This document shows positions 27,959-38,604 of a stretch of 64,000 bases of DNA, in pieces. A program made the translations under genes and the position numbers. The notes below the pieces were generated by a model that had not been told where the DNA came from, ran no database searches, and was given only the letters and a program-made list of their open reading frames with translations. The stretch is from Micavibrio aeruginosavorus EPB (GTDB taxonomy: Bacteria; Pseudomonadota; Alphaproteobacteria; Micavibrionales; Micavibrionaceae): assembly GCF_000348745.1 (NCBI RefSeq), contig NC_020812.1, positions 1,497,444-1,561,443 of the forward strand, given 5' to 3'. How positions within the stretch are numbered: position 1 is the stretch's first letter; every line of letters begins with the position of its first letter.

Positions 27959-28945
27959 ATGGTCAGAAAAACGCCGGCATTTTGGTACAAAGATACAACC
28001 GATTGGCGCGCACAGGCCTTGGCCGCACCATCGGCCCTGTACGCCGTGGGCCATGCCATTCACATGGCCACCGCCCGCCCGAAAGCGGTGCCCGTCCCCG
28101 TGATTTGTGTCGGCAATATCACAGCCGGCGGGGCCGGGAAAACACCGATCGCCCGCGCGGTTATGCGCCTGATTCAGGAACGTGAACTGGCCCGAAACCC
28201 GGTCTTTTTAACCCGCGGATATGGCGGAACGGAATCCGGCCCCGTTGTGGTGGATACCACCGCACACAACAGCACGGCCATGGGCGATGAATCCCTGCTC
28301 CTGTCCCGTGATGGCGCGACCATCTTATCCCGCAACCGTTATGATGGCGCCCAATTCGCCATTGCAAACGGATATGACATGATTGTGATGGATGATGGAT
28401 TGCACAACACATCCCTGCATCGCGATCTCAATATACTGGTGATTGATGGGCATCACGGCATCGGCAATGGATTGATGATCCCCGCCGGGCCGTTGCGCAC
28501 GCCGTTGCACCGCGGATTGAACCGCGCCGATATCATCATCATTATCGGCAATGATCGCACCAATATTGCCGCGCGCATCCCATCCGGAAAAACCATCATT
28601 CACGCCCGCCTTGTTGCCGATGCCACACCACAACATGGTGTGAATTATCATGGCTTCTGCGGTCTGGGATTGCCGGAAAAATTCAAGGGCACCTTGCACG
28701 AAGCCGGATACACCTTGACCGGATTTACTGCGTTTCCAGATCACCACCCCTACACGCCGGATGATCTGGATAAGCTGGCCCACATTGTCGAAAATGCCCG
28801 CCTGATTACAACAGAGAAAGACGCAGTTCGTCTGCCTGATGATTTTATCGCGCGTCACAATGTTGAAATTCTGCCCGTATCCATTCGCATGGATGATGAC
28901 GATGCCGACCGGCTGGCCACCGCGATTGGAGCCATCAAAAAATGA
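27959..28945 (+). CDS. lpxK: Tetraacyldisaccharide 4'-kinase
   Basis: LpxK phosphorylates the 4' position of the lipid A disaccharide. The 328 residues start MVRKTPAFWYK and show the P-loop GNITAGGAGKTPIARAV near residue 50, then FLTRGYGG, VMDDGLHN (catalytic Asp pair) and IPAGPLRTPL. The ATG begins 1 base after the waaA stop. Confidence 0.95.
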   Translation: MVRKTPAFWYKDTTDWRAQALAAPSALYAVGHAIHMATARPKAVPVPVICVGNITAGGAGKTPIARAVMRLIQERELARNPVFLTRGYGGTESGPVVVDTTAHNSTAMGDESLLLSRDGATILSRNRYDGAQFAIANGYDMIVMDDGLHNTSLHRDLNILVIDGHHGIGNGLMIPAGPLRTPLHRGLNRADIIIIIGNDRTNIAARIPSGKTIIHARLVADATPQHGVNYHGFCGLGLPEKFKGTLHEAGYTLTGFTAFPDHHPYTPDDLDKLAHIVENARLITTEKDAVRLPDDFIARHNVEILPVSIRMDDDDADRLATAIGAIKK

Positions 28946-29847
28946 AACAGATCCGTTATCTGATCCAGTTTATCGCGCTTTTGCCGATCATGGGGCTGTT
29001 TGCCATTCTGCCCGCGGCCACCGCATCCAATCTGGGCGGTTGGCTGGGGCGCATTGTTGGCCCCAAACTGGGTGCGAATAAAAAGGCCCTGCGGCATCTG
29101 CAGATGGCCCTGCCCGGAAAGACGGATGATGCGTATGCGGCCATCATCACCGGCATGTGGGACAATCTGGGCCGCACATTCGCCGAATACCCACACATTA
29201 AAACGCTGGCTCGCAAAACCGAAATCGTTGGTGCCGACAACCTTCTGACACCGCTGGACGATGAAAAGCCCGCCATTATGTTTTCCGCCCATCTGGGTAA
29301 CTGGGAATTACAACCCCCCAGCATGCTGACTCAGCATGGCCAACGGGTGGACACGATCGTCCGCGCCCCCAACAACCCGTATGTGGGATGGTTGTTAAAA
29401 CGCTTTCGTGAAATGGGCGGACGCATTGCGACCCTGCCCAAATCGAAACAGGGCACGCGCCAATTGGTGCAAACATTGAAAGACGGACGCCCCATCGGCA
29501 TTTTGATTGACCAGAAATATAACGAGGGCATTGCCATGCCCTTTTTCGGCCACCCCGCCATGACCAGCCCGGCCTTCGTTCAACTGGCACAAAAATTCAA
29601 ATGTCCATTGATCCCATCGCGACTGGAACGGACCGATCGCACATCGTTCCGCTTAACCTTCTACCCCGCTCTGCCCGTATTCGATGAAGACGGAAACCCC
29701 CGCAAAGTGGAAGACGTGATCACGGATGCCCACGCCATGATCGAACAATGGATCACCGAACGCCCAGACCAATGGATATGGCTGCACCGCCGCTGGATCG
29801 ATGAAAGCCGCGACGTGACCCATGCGGGTACGGATAGCATCAATTAA
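28942..29847 (+). CDS. lpxL: Lipid A biosynthesis acyltransferase (LpxL/HtrB family)
   Basis: This is a secondary acyltransferase of lipid A. The 301 residues have one N-terminal membrane helix, the active-site SAHLGNWE (HX4E-type) near residue 113, the loop GTRQLVQTLKDGRPIGILIDQK, and FFGHPAMTSPAFVQLA. The ATG overlaps the lpxK stop by 4 bases. Whether it adds the first or second secondary chain cannot be told. Confidence 0.9.
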   Translation: MKQIRYLIQFIALLPIMGLFAILPAATASNLGGWLGRIVGPKLGANKKALRHLQMALPGKTDDAYAAIITGMWDNLGRTFAEYPHIKTLARKTEIVGADNLLTPLDDEKPAIMFSAHLGNWELQPPSMLTQHGQRVDTIVRAPNNPYVGWLLKRFREMGGRIATLPKSKQGTRQLVQTLKDGRPIGILIDQKYNEGIAMPFFGHPAMTSPAFVQLAQKFKCPLIPSRLERTDRTSFRLTFYPALPVFDEDGNPRKVEDVITDAHAMIEQWITERPDQWIWLHRRWIDESRDVTHAGTDSIN

Positions 29848-29851
29848 AGGA

Positions 29852-30952
29852 TCAGAATGTTTCTACGCCGTTGGCGATCTCTTCGGCGGCTTGTTCCATG
29901 ATGGTTTGCATGGCCGGGCCGAATACAGCACGCCCCGCCGGGGTCACCATATTGCCGTTAAGCTGTTGCGTCATAAACGCCAGCAACATTTTAGGACCGG
30001 CGGTCATCACGCCGCGTTCTTCCATGATCGACATGGTTTCAACACGGCTTTGTTCATAACTTAGACCCGCGGATGAGCCAACGTCGGCTTCGTGCAACAA
30101 CATGGCCATCATCGACAAGGCGGGGTTTTCGTCGAACCGGCGCAATTTACCAATCATCATCATGCCGATATCGTCTTCGGTCACATTGCCGACGAAGAAA
30201 TAATCAAAAATCTTGCGCATGCGCACGCACGGGCTGTTTTCCCCGGCAAAGAACGTGATGTCGGTGCAAAAGACGATGGTTTCAATTTCGGCCAGCAAAT
30301 CGCGGTCCAGATCCAGCGCCTGAAAATACGGGCGGGCAATATCCACCGCGCGCTGCTCCATATAACCCGGCGTATAAATGCCATCGCGCATGTTGTCGCC
30401 GCCTTCGTGGCCCAGATCGTGGATCGCCGCGGCAATCAACATCTGGATAATCTGCGCTTCGCTCAGCTTAATGGCTTTTTCATCCTGCAACGCCTGATGC
30501 GTAACCATCAAACGGATCACATGGAACATCACTTTGCGGTAATGTTCATTGCCATGATACAGCAAATTGTTCGGATATTCGGCCAACAGTGCCGCCGTTA
30601 AAACCGACGCCACATCCGGATGATCATGCGGAATGTTGAAATGGTCGATGGCATGCGCCGCCATGGCCACCATGGATGGCCCGCCCCCTTCGTCCGCCCA
30701 ACGATTGAAAACGGATGTCGCGCGTGCGCCATACGCCACCAGATCCGGCCCAAACAGCAGCTCGGACACATCGGTCATGCGCGCATCATCATCGGCGTAA
30801 TTATCGACGATTGTATCCAGAACAGCGGCCAGTTCATCAGGCGCAAAACCTTTTTCGTCGCCCTGCACATCGGCAAGGCGCGGACGCAAGGCCTTCAGGG
30901 CCGCGGTGGCCCAGTAATTTTGGCGTGGTCGTAAAGCCAGTTCGTGCAACAA
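29852..30952 (-). CDS. HD-domain (cyclic-nucleotide PDE-like) protein
   Basis: The 366-residue protein starts with TTG. Metal-ligand patterns of an HD/PDEase domain are seen in order: YHGNEHYRKV near residue 130, AAIHDLGHEG near 175, and LLHEADVG near 290. Spacing resembles class I cyclic-nucleotide phosphodiesterases rather than RelA/SpoT. No transmembrane or sensory domain is visible; the first 95 residues are of unknown fold. Substrate unknown. Convergent with the lpxL gene. Confidence 0.65.
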   Translation of the reverse strand: MLHELALRPRQNYWATAALKALRPRLADVQGDEKGFAPDELAAVLDTIVDNYADDDARMTDVSELLFGPDLVAYGARATSVFNRWADEGGGPSMVAMAAHAIDHFNIPHDHPDVASVLTAALLAEYPNNLLYHGNEHYRKVMFHVIRLMVTHQALQDEKAIKLSEAQIIQMLIAAAIHDLGHEGGDNMRDGIYTPGYMEQRAVDIARPYFQALDLDRDLLAEIETIVFCTDITFFAGENSPCVRMRKIFDYFFVGNVTEDDIGMMMIGKLRRFDENPALSMMAMLLHEADVGSSAGLSYEQSRVETMSIMEERGVMTAGPKMLLAFMTQQLNGNMVTPAGRAVFGPAMQTIMEQAAEEIANGVETF

Positions 30953-31149
30953 AAAATCGACTTTCTTCTAAAAAAGCGGCCATGCACTGAACAAAGAGCA
31001 CGCCACACCCAAAAAAACCTGCTTTTTCAGGGTAATATTAAAGGGTTAAAAAATAAAGGCTTTGCTTGTGATAAGATGGTTTTTCCGGCTATGCTGTTGT
31101 GCAAAATAAGAAAAAACCTATGTAAATACGGATAGTTAGAGGAAAAACC

Positions 31150-32541
31150 ATGACCAGAACACACTGGACCCCGTCCAGCTGGCGCGACAAGCCCGCCCGC
31201 CAATTGCCGGCCTATCCGGACGCCCTGGCCCTGAAACGGGTTGAAGAGGCTTTGGAGGCCCTGCCCCCTCTGGTTTTCGCCGGGGAAGCCCGCAATCTGA
31301 CCGCCCAGCTGGCCGATGTGGCCGCGGGCCGTGCCTTCCTGTTGCAAGGGGGCGATTGCGCCGAAAGCTTTGCCGAATTCAGCGCCGGGAAAATCCGCGA
31401 TTCATTCCGCGTGATTTTGCAAATGGCCATTGTCATGACGTTCGCTGCCGGATTGCCGATTGTGAAGGTGGGCCGCATGGCCGGGCAATTCGCCAAACCG
31501 CGCAGCGATGATAACGAAACCATCGACGGCGTGACCCTGCCCAGCTATCGCGGCGATAACGTGAACGGATTTGATTTCACCGCCGAAGCCCGCACCCCCG
31601 ACCCCGACCGCATGATCCGCGCCTATCACCAGGCTGCATCAACGCTGAACCTGCTGCGCGCATTCGCGCAAGGGGGCTATGCCGATTTAAACCGCGTGCA
31701 TAAGTGGAATTTGGATTTCGTCAAGGACAGCAGCCTCAGCGAACGCTATGACGATCTGGCCACGCGGATCGACCAAGCCCTGACCTTTATGGGCGCATGC
31801 GGTATTACGGGGGACAAAGTTCCGGCCATTCGTGAAACCAATTTTTATACCTCGCACGAAGCATTGTTATTGCCGTATGAGGAAGCCCTGACCCGTGTGG
31901 ACAGCACGACGGGTGATTGGTACGCCTGCTCCGCGCACTTCCTCTGGGTTGGCGCCCGCACGAACCAGACCGAAGGCGCGCAGATTGAATATGTGCGCGG
32001 CATCGCCAACCCGATCGGATTGAAATGCCCGCCGGATCTGGACCCGGATACGCTGATCTGCCTGATCGATACGCTGAACCCGAACAACGAACCCGGCCGC
32101 CTGACGCTGATCGCCCGCATGGGCCATGGGAACGTTGAGGACAAACTGACCCCGCTGGTCCGTGCCGTGAAACGTGAAGGGCGCAGTGTTGTCTGGTCCT
32201 GTGACCCCATGCATGGCAACACATTCAAATCATCATCCGGTTACAAAACACGGAAATTTGAAAATGTTCTGGGCGAAGTGCGGGAATTTTTCGGCGTTCA
32301 CGCGGCGGAAGGCACCCACCCCGGCGGCATTCATCTGGAATTGACCGGACAAAACGTCACCGAATGCACGGGCGGCGCACAGGACATTACCGAAGAAAAC
32401 CTGTCCGACCGTTACCACACCCATTGCGACCCGCGTTTGAATGCAAACCAGGCGCTGGAAATGGCCTTTATGCTGGCGGAGGAATTGAAGTCCCTGCGCC
32501 TGGCCCCGGCCACGGGTGTGATATCGCACGCGGCGGAATAA
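31150..32541 (+). CDS. Class II 3-deoxy-7-phosphoheptulonate (DAHP) synthase
   Basis: This is the first shikimate-pathway step: PEP plus erythrose 4-phosphate gives DAHP. The 463-residue plant/Mycobacterium-type enzyme shows [13 protein letters not shown] near the start, [12 protein letters not shown] with the metal-binding Cys near residue 77, [13 protein letters not shown], and near the end [27 protein letters not shown] and [10 protein letters not shown]. Class II enzymes are common in alphaproteobacteria. The gene stands alone and ends 2 bases from the converging pncB. Confidence 0.95.
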   Translation: MTRTHWTPSSWRDKPARQLPAYPDALALKRVEEALEALPPLVFAGEARNLTAQLADVAAGRAFLLQGGDCAESFAEFSAGKIRDSFRVILQMAIVMTFAAGLPIVKVGRMAGQFAKPRSDDNETIDGVTLPSYRGDNVNGFDFTAEARTPDPDRMIRAYHQAASTLNLLRAFAQGGYADLNRVHKWNLDFVKDSSLSERYDDLATRIDQALTFMGACGITGDKVPAIRETNFYTSHEALLLPYEEALTRVDSTTGDWYACSAHFLWVGARTNQTEGAQIEYVRGIANPIGLKCPPDLDPDTLICLIDTLNPNNEPGRLTLIARMGHGNVEDKLTPLVRAVKREGRSVVWSCDPMHGNTFKSSSGYKTRKFENVLGEVREFFGVHAAEGTHPGGIHLELTGQNVTECTGGAQDITEENLSDRYHTHCDPRLNANQALEMAFMLAEELKSLRLAPATGVISHAAE

Positions 32542-32543
32542 AA

Positions 32544-34130
32544 TCACGCCGCCGTGGCAGAATCCCGCAAACGCAGGATCATGTCGCGGCGGTTTTTATA
32601 CAGACCTTCCTCAATCCCCACGACATACACGTGGGGATTTTTCAAACGGCGGTGCGTGGGATCCAGCATTTTCAAACCATTCATCGCACGGGCGCGCGCC
32701 ATGTGAACATCCTCCAACGGAATGATCATAGTGCCGGCCCGAAACACCGACACCAACGGGCGATAGACATGCACCCCCGGCGCAAAGCGTTTCCGGCGTG
32801 TATCATCATCGCGGCGAATGGACGTCAACGGATGAATTAAAACACCATCACGCGCCGGATCGGCCATAAAAACAGGCAGGATGGTATCGCCATTATATCG
32901 CACCGGTTTATCCCCGTCATACACGACATAACGGATCACATCCAGTTCACCGGGAATGGATGTTTTGATGGATTGTTCGGATAATTTGATGACATCGCGC
33001 ATGAAATGCCTATCAAGGTGCGGCATTTTACCCGCCTGCACCTGTGTCCGCATGGCGTCAATATCCGCCTGAGACAGATCCTCCCCGAACACTGCGCCCA
33101 ATTTATACACCGCACCCAATGCCGGTTGCGCCTTGGACGTGGCCAGATTGGTGCCCACGCCCCACATGTCAATGCGCCCGCCTTCCTGACGGATGGCCAA
33201 AATGGTTTCTTCGTCCAGATCGTTGGATGCCACGATTTTCGCATCGGTAAATCCAGCCGCATCCAGCAAGGCACGCGAACGTTTCGACAGATACGCCAGA
33301 TCGCCTGAATCCAGACGGATTCCCTTCATGGTAATTCCAGCGGATTGGCACGCTGCAATCGCGCGTTTTACGCCCTGCACCGTGTCATAGGTATCAACCA
33401 GAAACACGCCGTTATGCGGCATGGCACGGGCATAATCGGCGAAGGATTCCACCTCGTCCTCATACACCATCACCCATGCGTGGGCGAAGGTTCCGGTGGA
33501 TGGAATGCCATAGGCCAAATCGGCCTGCATATTCGACGTTCCCGCTACGCCGCCAATCCATGCGGCGCGCGATGGTTCCAGCCCGCCAATACATTGCGCC
33601 CGGCGCAACCCAAATTCCAAAATGGGTGCCCCACCCGCCACATCAGTCAGACGTGCGGCCAGCGTGGCAAACAGGGATTGTGAATTGATGACGTTCAACA
33701 ACGCGGCCTCAACCATCAAACATTGCCACAACGGCCCATGCACACGCATGATGGGTTCATCAGGGAAGGCCAGTTCCCCCTCCGGCATGGCATCAATGCT
33801 CAAATCCAGCTTCGCATCCTTGACCATGGCGATAAAATCATCGGTGAACAGACGGTGTGATTCACCCGTAACCGGGTCGGTCACCGTCTTGCGTTTCATC
33901 CATTCAATTTCATCCGCACCGAAACGCCAGCGTTGCAACCATTCAAAAACAATATTCTGCCCCGCCGTGACCAGATAAGCCCCACCAAAGGGATTTTTCC
34001 GGATAAAGGCATGGAACGTGGCGTTCACATTGTGTTTGCCGGTTGTAAAAAACGCCTGCGCCATGGTCAGGGCATATTGATCCCCCCACAAAACACTTTG
34101 CCGGGCTAACGGGTCTTTGAAATCGGGCAT
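32544..34130 (-). CDS. pncB: Nicotinate phosphoribosyltransferase
   Basis: This is the Preiss-Handler entry step: nicotinate plus PRPP gives nicotinate mononucleotide. The 528-residue protein is a full-length NAPRTase: [11 protein letters not shown] near the start, then FEFGLRRAQ-type [23 protein letters not shown] with the conserved His, LVDTYDT, and [21 protein letters not shown] for PRPP binding. It diverges from nadE with 72 bases between, so two NAD genes sit back to back. Confidence 0.93.
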   Translation of the reverse strand: MPDFKDPLARQSVLWGDQYALTMAQAFFTTGKHNVNATFHAFIRKNPFGGAYLVTAGQNIVFEWLQRWRFGADEIEWMKRKTVTDPVTGESHRLFTDDFIAMVKDAKLDLSIDAMPEGELAFPDEPIMRVHGPLWQCLMVEAALLNVINSQSLFATLAARLTDVAGGAPILEFGLRRAQCIGGLEPSRAAWIGGVAGTSNMQADLAYGIPSTGTFAHAWVMVYEDEVESFADYARAMPHNGVFLVDTYDTVQGVKRAIAACQSAGITMKGIRLDSGDLAYLSKRSRALLDAAGFTDAKIVASNDLDEETILAIRQEGGRIDMWGVGTNLATSKAQPALGAVYKLGAVFGEDLSQADIDAMRTQVQAGKMPHLDRHFMRDVIKLSEQSIKTSIPGELDVIRYVVYDGDKPVRYNGDTILPVFMADPARDGVLIHPLTSIRRDDDTRRKRFAPGVHVYRPLVSVFRAGTMIIPLEDVHMARARAMNGLKMLDPTHRRLKNPHVYVVGIEEGLYKNRRDMILRLRDSATAA

Positions 34131-34202
34131 AATGCAATATCCTTACTTAAAACCACCGGTCAAACGCGCTATGATCGGGCGGGACTGGACAAGGATTATA
34201 GA

Positions 34203-35882
34203 ATGACCGCGACCGCATTGGAACCACTGCATATCACGCTGGCCCAGGTGAATCCCACCGTGGGGGCCCTCACCGCCAACGCGGACAAGATTTTGCAGTA
34301 TTATAACAATACACCGGACACCACCGACCTGATTATTTTCACGGAACTGGTTCTGGCCGGATATTCGCCGGAAGATCTGGTTTTAAAACCAGCCTTCCTC
34401 GCCTCCTGCGCCGCCGCCCTTGACCGCATTGCCGCCGCCACGGCGGGCCGCCGCACGCATATCCTGCTCGGCGCGCCCATCCCCAGTGGACAACCTAAGC
34501 CGCACAACGCCGCCCTGTTGATCGGGGACGGAAAAATTGTTGAAACGCGATTGAAACATCACTTGCCCAATTACGGCGTGTTTGATGATGAACGCATTTT
34601 CACATCCGGTCCCCTGCCCAATCCCATCATGTTCCGTGGTTACACGCTGGGCGTCATGGTGTGCGAAGATATGTGGTTCCCAGACGTTTCCGCCAAATTG
34701 AAAAAAGACGGCGCGCAAATTTTGATCGCCATTAACGGCAGTCCGTTTGACATGGGCAAACACGAAAAACGCCGTACAGAAGCAAAAAAACGCACATCCG
34801 AAACCGGCTTGCCCCTGATCTACACCAACCAGGTTGGCGGACAGGATGCCATTTTATACGATGGCGCATCCTTCATCATGAGCGAATCCGGCGACGTGAT
34901 TGCACAGCTCGACAGCTTTGCCGAAGATTGCGCCGACAGTGTCTGGACGGCGACCGCAAACGGCCCCCTGCTGTGCCAGACCACGCACACCCGCCATGTG
35001 CCCGAGGGGATGGAGCGCATGTATAGCGCGTTGATGCTCGGCCTGCGCGACTATGTCACAAAAAATGGATTTCCCGGTGTCGTTCTGGGGTTATCCGGCG
35101 GGATCGACAGCGCATTGACCGCCGCCATTGCCACCGACGCACTGGGCCCCTCTGCTGTGCATACGGTGATGTTGCCCGGCCCATACACAGCGCAGGAAAG
35201 TTTGGATGATGCGATGGAAAGCGCCCGCCTTCTGGGCATTGCGCATCAATCCATCAATATCATCCCGATGGTGCAGGCGTTCGAGAAAGAGCTGGCGTCC
35301 AACTTCAACACCGACACGCCATCCATCACATTCGAAAACTTGCAATCGCGCAGCCGGGGTGTGGCGCTGATGGCGCTGTCCAACGCCACCAACCGCATGG
35401 TCCTGACCACCGGAAACAAATCGGAAATGGCGACCGGATACGCCACATTATATGGCGACATGTGCGGCGGGTTTAATGCGCTGAAGGATGTTTATAAAAC
35501 CGATGTATTCGCCCTGTCGCGCTGGCGCAACGCCCATCATCCGGTGGGCGGCTTCGGCCCGCACGGCCCGGTGATGCCGGACCGCACCATCACACGCCCC
35601 CCCACCGCCGAATTGCGCGCCAACCAGACGGATCAGGATTCCCTGCCGCCCTATGACGTGCTGGATGCGATCCTGTTTGGTTTGATCGAAGACGACCAAT
35701 CCATCGCCGAAATCACCGCCGCCGGGCATGATGCGCAAACGGTCACCCGGGTGCAAAAATTGCTGGATCGGGCGGAATATAAGCGCCGCCAATCCGCCCC
35801 GGGCACGAAAATTTCGCGCAAGGCCTTTGGCCCCGACCGCCGTTACCCCATCACCAACGGCTATACGATTGAAAAACAATAG
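34203..35882 (+). CDS. nadE: Glutamine-dependent NAD+ synthetase
   Basis: NadE makes NAD from deamido-NAD. The 559-residue two-domain enzyme has an N-terminal nitrilase-fold glutaminase (about 1-260) whose Glu, Lys and Cys sit in FTELVLAGYSPEDL, KHHLPNYGVFDE and VMVCEDMWFPD. The C-terminal synthase domain (about 285-559) has the PP-loop VLGLSGGIDSALTAAI, TTGNKSEMATGYATLYGD, and PPTAELRANQTDQDSLPPY. It runs divergently from pncB. Confidence 0.96.
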   Translation: MTATALEPLHITLAQVNPTVGALTANADKILQYYNNTPDTTDLIIFTELVLAGYSPEDLVLKPAFLASCAAALDRIAAATAGRRTHILLGAPIPSGQPKPHNAALLIGDGKIVETRLKHHLPNYGVFDDERIFTSGPLPNPIMFRGYTLGVMVCEDMWFPDVSAKLKKDGAQILIAINGSPFDMGKHEKRRTEAKKRTSETGLPLIYTNQVGGQDAILYDGASFIMSESGDVIAQLDSFAEDCADSVWTATANGPLLCQTTHTRHVPEGMERMYSALMLGLRDYVTKNGFPGVVLGLSGGIDSALTAAIATDALGPSAVHTVMLPGPYTAQESLDDAMESARLLGIAHQSINIIPMVQAFEKELASNFNTDTPSITFENLQSRSRGVALMALSNATNRMVLTTGNKSEMATGYATLYGDMCGGFNALKDVYKTDVFALSRWRNAHHPVGGFGPHGPVMPDRTITRPPTAELRANQTDQDSLPPYDVLDAILFGLIEDDQSIAEITAAGHDAQTVTRVQKLLDRAEYKRRQSAPGTKISRKAFGPDRRYPITNGYTIEKQ

Positions 35883-35952
35883 GTTTTTAGGCCTAAAGCA
35901 CCCTTGCACCAAGGGGGGTAAAACCTATATATTGCAAAGCCTTACACCACCC

Positions 35953-36018
35953 GTCATTCCGGCGAAGGCCGGAATCCATACGATCCATCCACTGGATCCC
36001 GGCCTTCGCCGGGATGAC
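35953..36018. repeat. Inverted pair of REP-like hairpins
   Basis: Two hairpins sit head to head between nadE and gltX. The left one is GTCATTCCGGCGAAGGCCGG followed by AATCC; the right one, on the other strand, is GTCATCCCGGCGAAGGCCGG followed by GATCC. They match each other at almost every base and are close kin to the pair around 58077-58437. This is a short composite (BIME-like) dispersed element. Confidence 0.8.
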
Positions 36019-36053
36019 GATTGAGAAATAAGAAACTTTGAAAGGTTTAAACC

Positions 36054-37403
36054 GTGTCCGTTCGCGTTCGTTTCGCCCCATCCCCCACCGGTTATCTGCA
36101 CGTTGGTAACGTGCGCGCCGCCATCGTTACATGGCTGTTCGCGCGCAAAAATGGTGGCAGCTTCCTGCTCCGTATCGACGACACCGACGTGGAACGCAGC
36201 AAGCCGGAATACGAAGCCGATATCGAAGCCGCCATGAACTGGCTGGGCCTGAACTGGGATGACCATGCCCGCCAACGCGACCGCGGCGATCGTTACAATG
36301 CGGTGATTGAACAATTGAAATCCAATGGCCGCCTGTATGCCTGCTATGAAACGGCGGATGAGCTGGCGCTGAAACGCAAGACCCTGCTGTCACGCGGCCT
36401 GCCCCCGATTTATGATCGTGCGGCGCTGAACCTGACCGACGATCAAAAGGCGAAATTTGAAGCCGAAGGCCGCAAACCGCACTGGCGTTTCAAAATGAAC
36501 CCGACCGCGATTGAATGGGACGATATGGTCCGCGGCGCGGTGAAATTTGATGGCGCGCTGGTATCCGACCCGGTTCTGATCCGTGAAGACGGTACGCCTT
36601 TGTACCACCTCTGCTCTGTCATCGACGACATTGATTACAAAATCAGCCATGTTGTCCGCGGCGAAGACCACGTGTCCAACACCGCCATGCACGTTCAAAT
36701 GTTTGAAGCCATTGGCGCACCGGTCCCGCAATTTGCCCACCTGCCGATGATTTCGGATTCCGAAGGTGGCAAACTGTCCAAACGTCTGGGCAGTTTGAGC
36801 GTCCGCGATCTGCGCGAAAATGAAAAACTGGAACCGATGGCGATCATCAGCCTGATGTCCCGTTTGGGCAGCGCCGATCCGATTGAGCCGTTCACATCGA
36901 TCCAGCCGCTGATCGACCAATTCGACATGTCCAAATTCTCCAAGGGCGCGCCGAAGTTCGATATGGAAGAACTCCTGCGCCTGAACGCGAAAATCGTTCA
37001 TGAACTGTCTTTCGCATCGGTGAAGGATCGTTTGACCGCGATGGGCCTGAAAGATCTGGATGAAAATTTCTGGAACGCCGTCCGACCCAACCTCGACCGC
37101 ATGAGCGATGTTCAGGATTGGTGGAATGTGGCCAACGGCCCGGTCGAACCGATGATCAGTGATGCCGATTTCGCCGCACAGGCCGCCGAGCTTCTGCCCG
37201 CCGCCCCGTGGAACGAAACCACGTGGAAGGCCTGGACCGAAGCCGTGAAGGCCGCCACGGGCCGCAAGGGCAAGGAATTGTTCATGCCGCTGCGTCAGGC
37301 CCTGACGGGCATGGATCACGGTCCGGAGCTGGCCGTGCTGCTGCCGTTGATTGGCCCGGATAAAGCGCGCCAGCGTTTGACCGCCAAACGCGCCGCCGCG
37401 TAA
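36054..37403 (+). CDS. gltX: Glutamyl-tRNA synthetase
   Basis: This 449-residue class I aminoacyl-tRNA synthetase charges tRNA-Glu (and perhaps tRNA-Gln). It has the GTG start at 36054 with GAAAGG upstream. The signature HIGH is HVGN in FAPSPTGYLHVGNVRAA near residue 8-18, and KMSKS is GGKLSKRLGS near residue 240. The anticodon-binding domain follows. The length and short N-terminus resemble the second, shorter alphaproteobacterial GltX. Confidence 0.95.
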   Translation: MSVRVRFAPSPTGYLHVGNVRAAIVTWLFARKNGGSFLLRIDDTDVERSKPEYEADIEAAMNWLGLNWDDHARQRDRGDRYNAVIEQLKSNGRLYACYETADELALKRKTLLSRGLPPIYDRAALNLTDDQKAKFEAEGRKPHWRFKMNPTAIEWDDMVRGAVKFDGALVSDPVLIREDGTPLYHLCSVIDDIDYKISHVVRGEDHVSNTAMHVQMFEAIGAPVPQFAHLPMISDSEGGKLSKRLGSLSVRDLRENEKLEPMAIISLMSRLGSADPIEPFTSIQPLIDQFDMSKFSKGAPKFDMEELLRLNAKIVHELSFASVKDRLTAMGLKDLDENFWNAVRPNLDRMSDVQDWWNVANGPVEPMISDADFAAQAAELLPAAPWNETTWKAWTEAVKAATGRKGKELFMPLRQALTGMDHGPELAVLLPLIGPDKARQRLTAKRAAA

Positions 37404-37413
37404 TTAACAGCCC

Positions 37414-38187
37414 ATGACCGGAACAGACCGCACACAAATCGAACCCCCACAGGACCACGGCCCTGTGGTTATTCTCGTCGGCGCACAGATGGGTGAAAAT
37501 ATCGGTGCCGCTGCACGTGCCATGATGAATTGCGGCGTCACGCGCATGCGCTTGGTTGCCCCGCGTGATGGATGGCCCAATCCGGCCGCCGAAGCCATGT
37601 CATCCGGCGCGCTGGAATTGATGCCACCGGTCGAAGTTTTTGCCACAACGGCGGACGCTCTGGCCGACATCAACCATGTTTACGCCACCACGGCCCGCCC
37701 CCGCGATATGGTTAAACACGTCCTGACTGCACGCGGTGCCGCCGAAGACATGCACACGCGCATCAAGGCTGGTGAGAAAACCGCCATCCTGTTCGGCGCG
37801 GAACGCAGTGGCTTGGCCAATGACGATGTCGCGCTGGCCCAATCGATTATCACCATTCCGCTGAACCCCGGATTTTCATCACTCAATCTGGGGCAAGCCG
37901 TATTGTTAGTCTGTCACGAATTTATGAGCGCGGGTGATGCCACACCACCGAAACAACTGCCCACCGGCGATTCCGCTCCAGCGGTGCATGGCGCACTGGT
38001 CAATTTATATGAGCGGTTGGAAGATGCGTTGGATGAAGCCGGGTTTTTCCGGTCACCGGAAATGAAACCCTCCATCGTCCGCAACCTGCGCAACATGCTG
38101 GGCCGGGCCGAAATGACGGAACAGGAAGTCCGCACCTTCCACGGGATGATCTCCGTCCTGGCCGGCCGCCGCACCGGACACGATTAA
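37414..38187 (+). CDS. TrmJ-like tRNA/rRNA 2'-O-methyltransferase (SPOUT)
   Basis: The 257-residue SPOUT enzyme has VVILVGAQMGENIGAAARAM near the start (target recognition), ILFGAERSGLANDDV near residue 130 and the knot motif IPLNPGFSSLNLGQAV near residue 150. These match the TrmJ/LasT group, which methylates position 32 of tRNAs. It lies 10 bases after gltX, likely in one operon. Confidence 0.85.
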   Translation: MTGTDRTQIEPPQDHGPVVILVGAQMGENIGAAARAMMNCGVTRMRLVAPRDGWPNPAAEAMSSGALELMPPVEVFATTADALADINHVYATTARPRDMVKHVLTARGAAEDMHTRIKAGEKTAILFGAERSGLANDDVALAQSIITIPLNPGFSSLNLGQAVLLVCHEFMSAGDATPPKQLPTGDSAPAVHGALVNLYERLEDALDEAGFFRSPEMKPSIVRNLRNMLGRAEMTEQEVRTFHGMISVLAGRRTGHD

Positions 38188-38253
38188 TCCAGACGCTCAA
38201 CACTTTATTAACCAAATTATGGCAATTTTCCTTTAACGGAGGAGTGCCCTGGT

Positions 38254-38523
38254 ATGCTAGACCTGCTTATAAATTCACTGACCACCTATTACGGGCTCGA
38301 CTGGGTCTCCGTTCTGTTCGGTATTTCCGCAACTTATGCCCTGGGCAAGCAAAACCGCATTGGCTTTGTCTTCTCGGCCATTTCCTGCATCAGCGGCATC
38401 GCCGTGGCCAGCATTTCGGCCCAATATGGCTATGTTTGCTATAATTTCATCCTGATGGCCATGGCCCTGCGCGCCTATGCCAACTGGGGCCGGGTTCGCG
38501 CCCCAGTTCACACCGCGTCGTAG
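38254..38523 (+). CDS. Small membrane protein of unknown function
   Basis: The 89 residues have three hydrophobic segments (about 5-28, 35-58, 62-80). GGAGGAG precedes the ATG by about 11 bases. The pattern LDWVSVLFGISATYALGKQNRIGFVF and YGYVCYNFILMAMALRAYANW faintly resembles half of a PnuC-type carrier, which would fit the NAD genes nearby, but the likeness is too weak to name it. Confidence 0.55.
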   Translation: MLDLLINSLTTYYGLDWVSVLFGISATYALGKQNRIGFVFSAISCISGIAVASISAQYGYVCYNFILMAMALRAYANWGRVRAPVHTAS

Positions 38524-38604
38524 ACGCTCAAAACTGGACAAGCCCCCTCTTTCCCCGTAGATTCGTCCCATAAAATAAAAAAAGACTATAAAACAGGGAC
38601 ATAA

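Noticed and set aside
35953-36018. Possible CRISPR-like repeats
   Set aside because: Only two copies in inverted orientation, no direct repeats with regular spacers and no cas genes.
38254-38523. PnuC-type nicotinamide riboside transporter
   Set aside because: The protein is too short for PnuC, and the resemblance is limited to general membrane-protein composition, so it is left as unknown.
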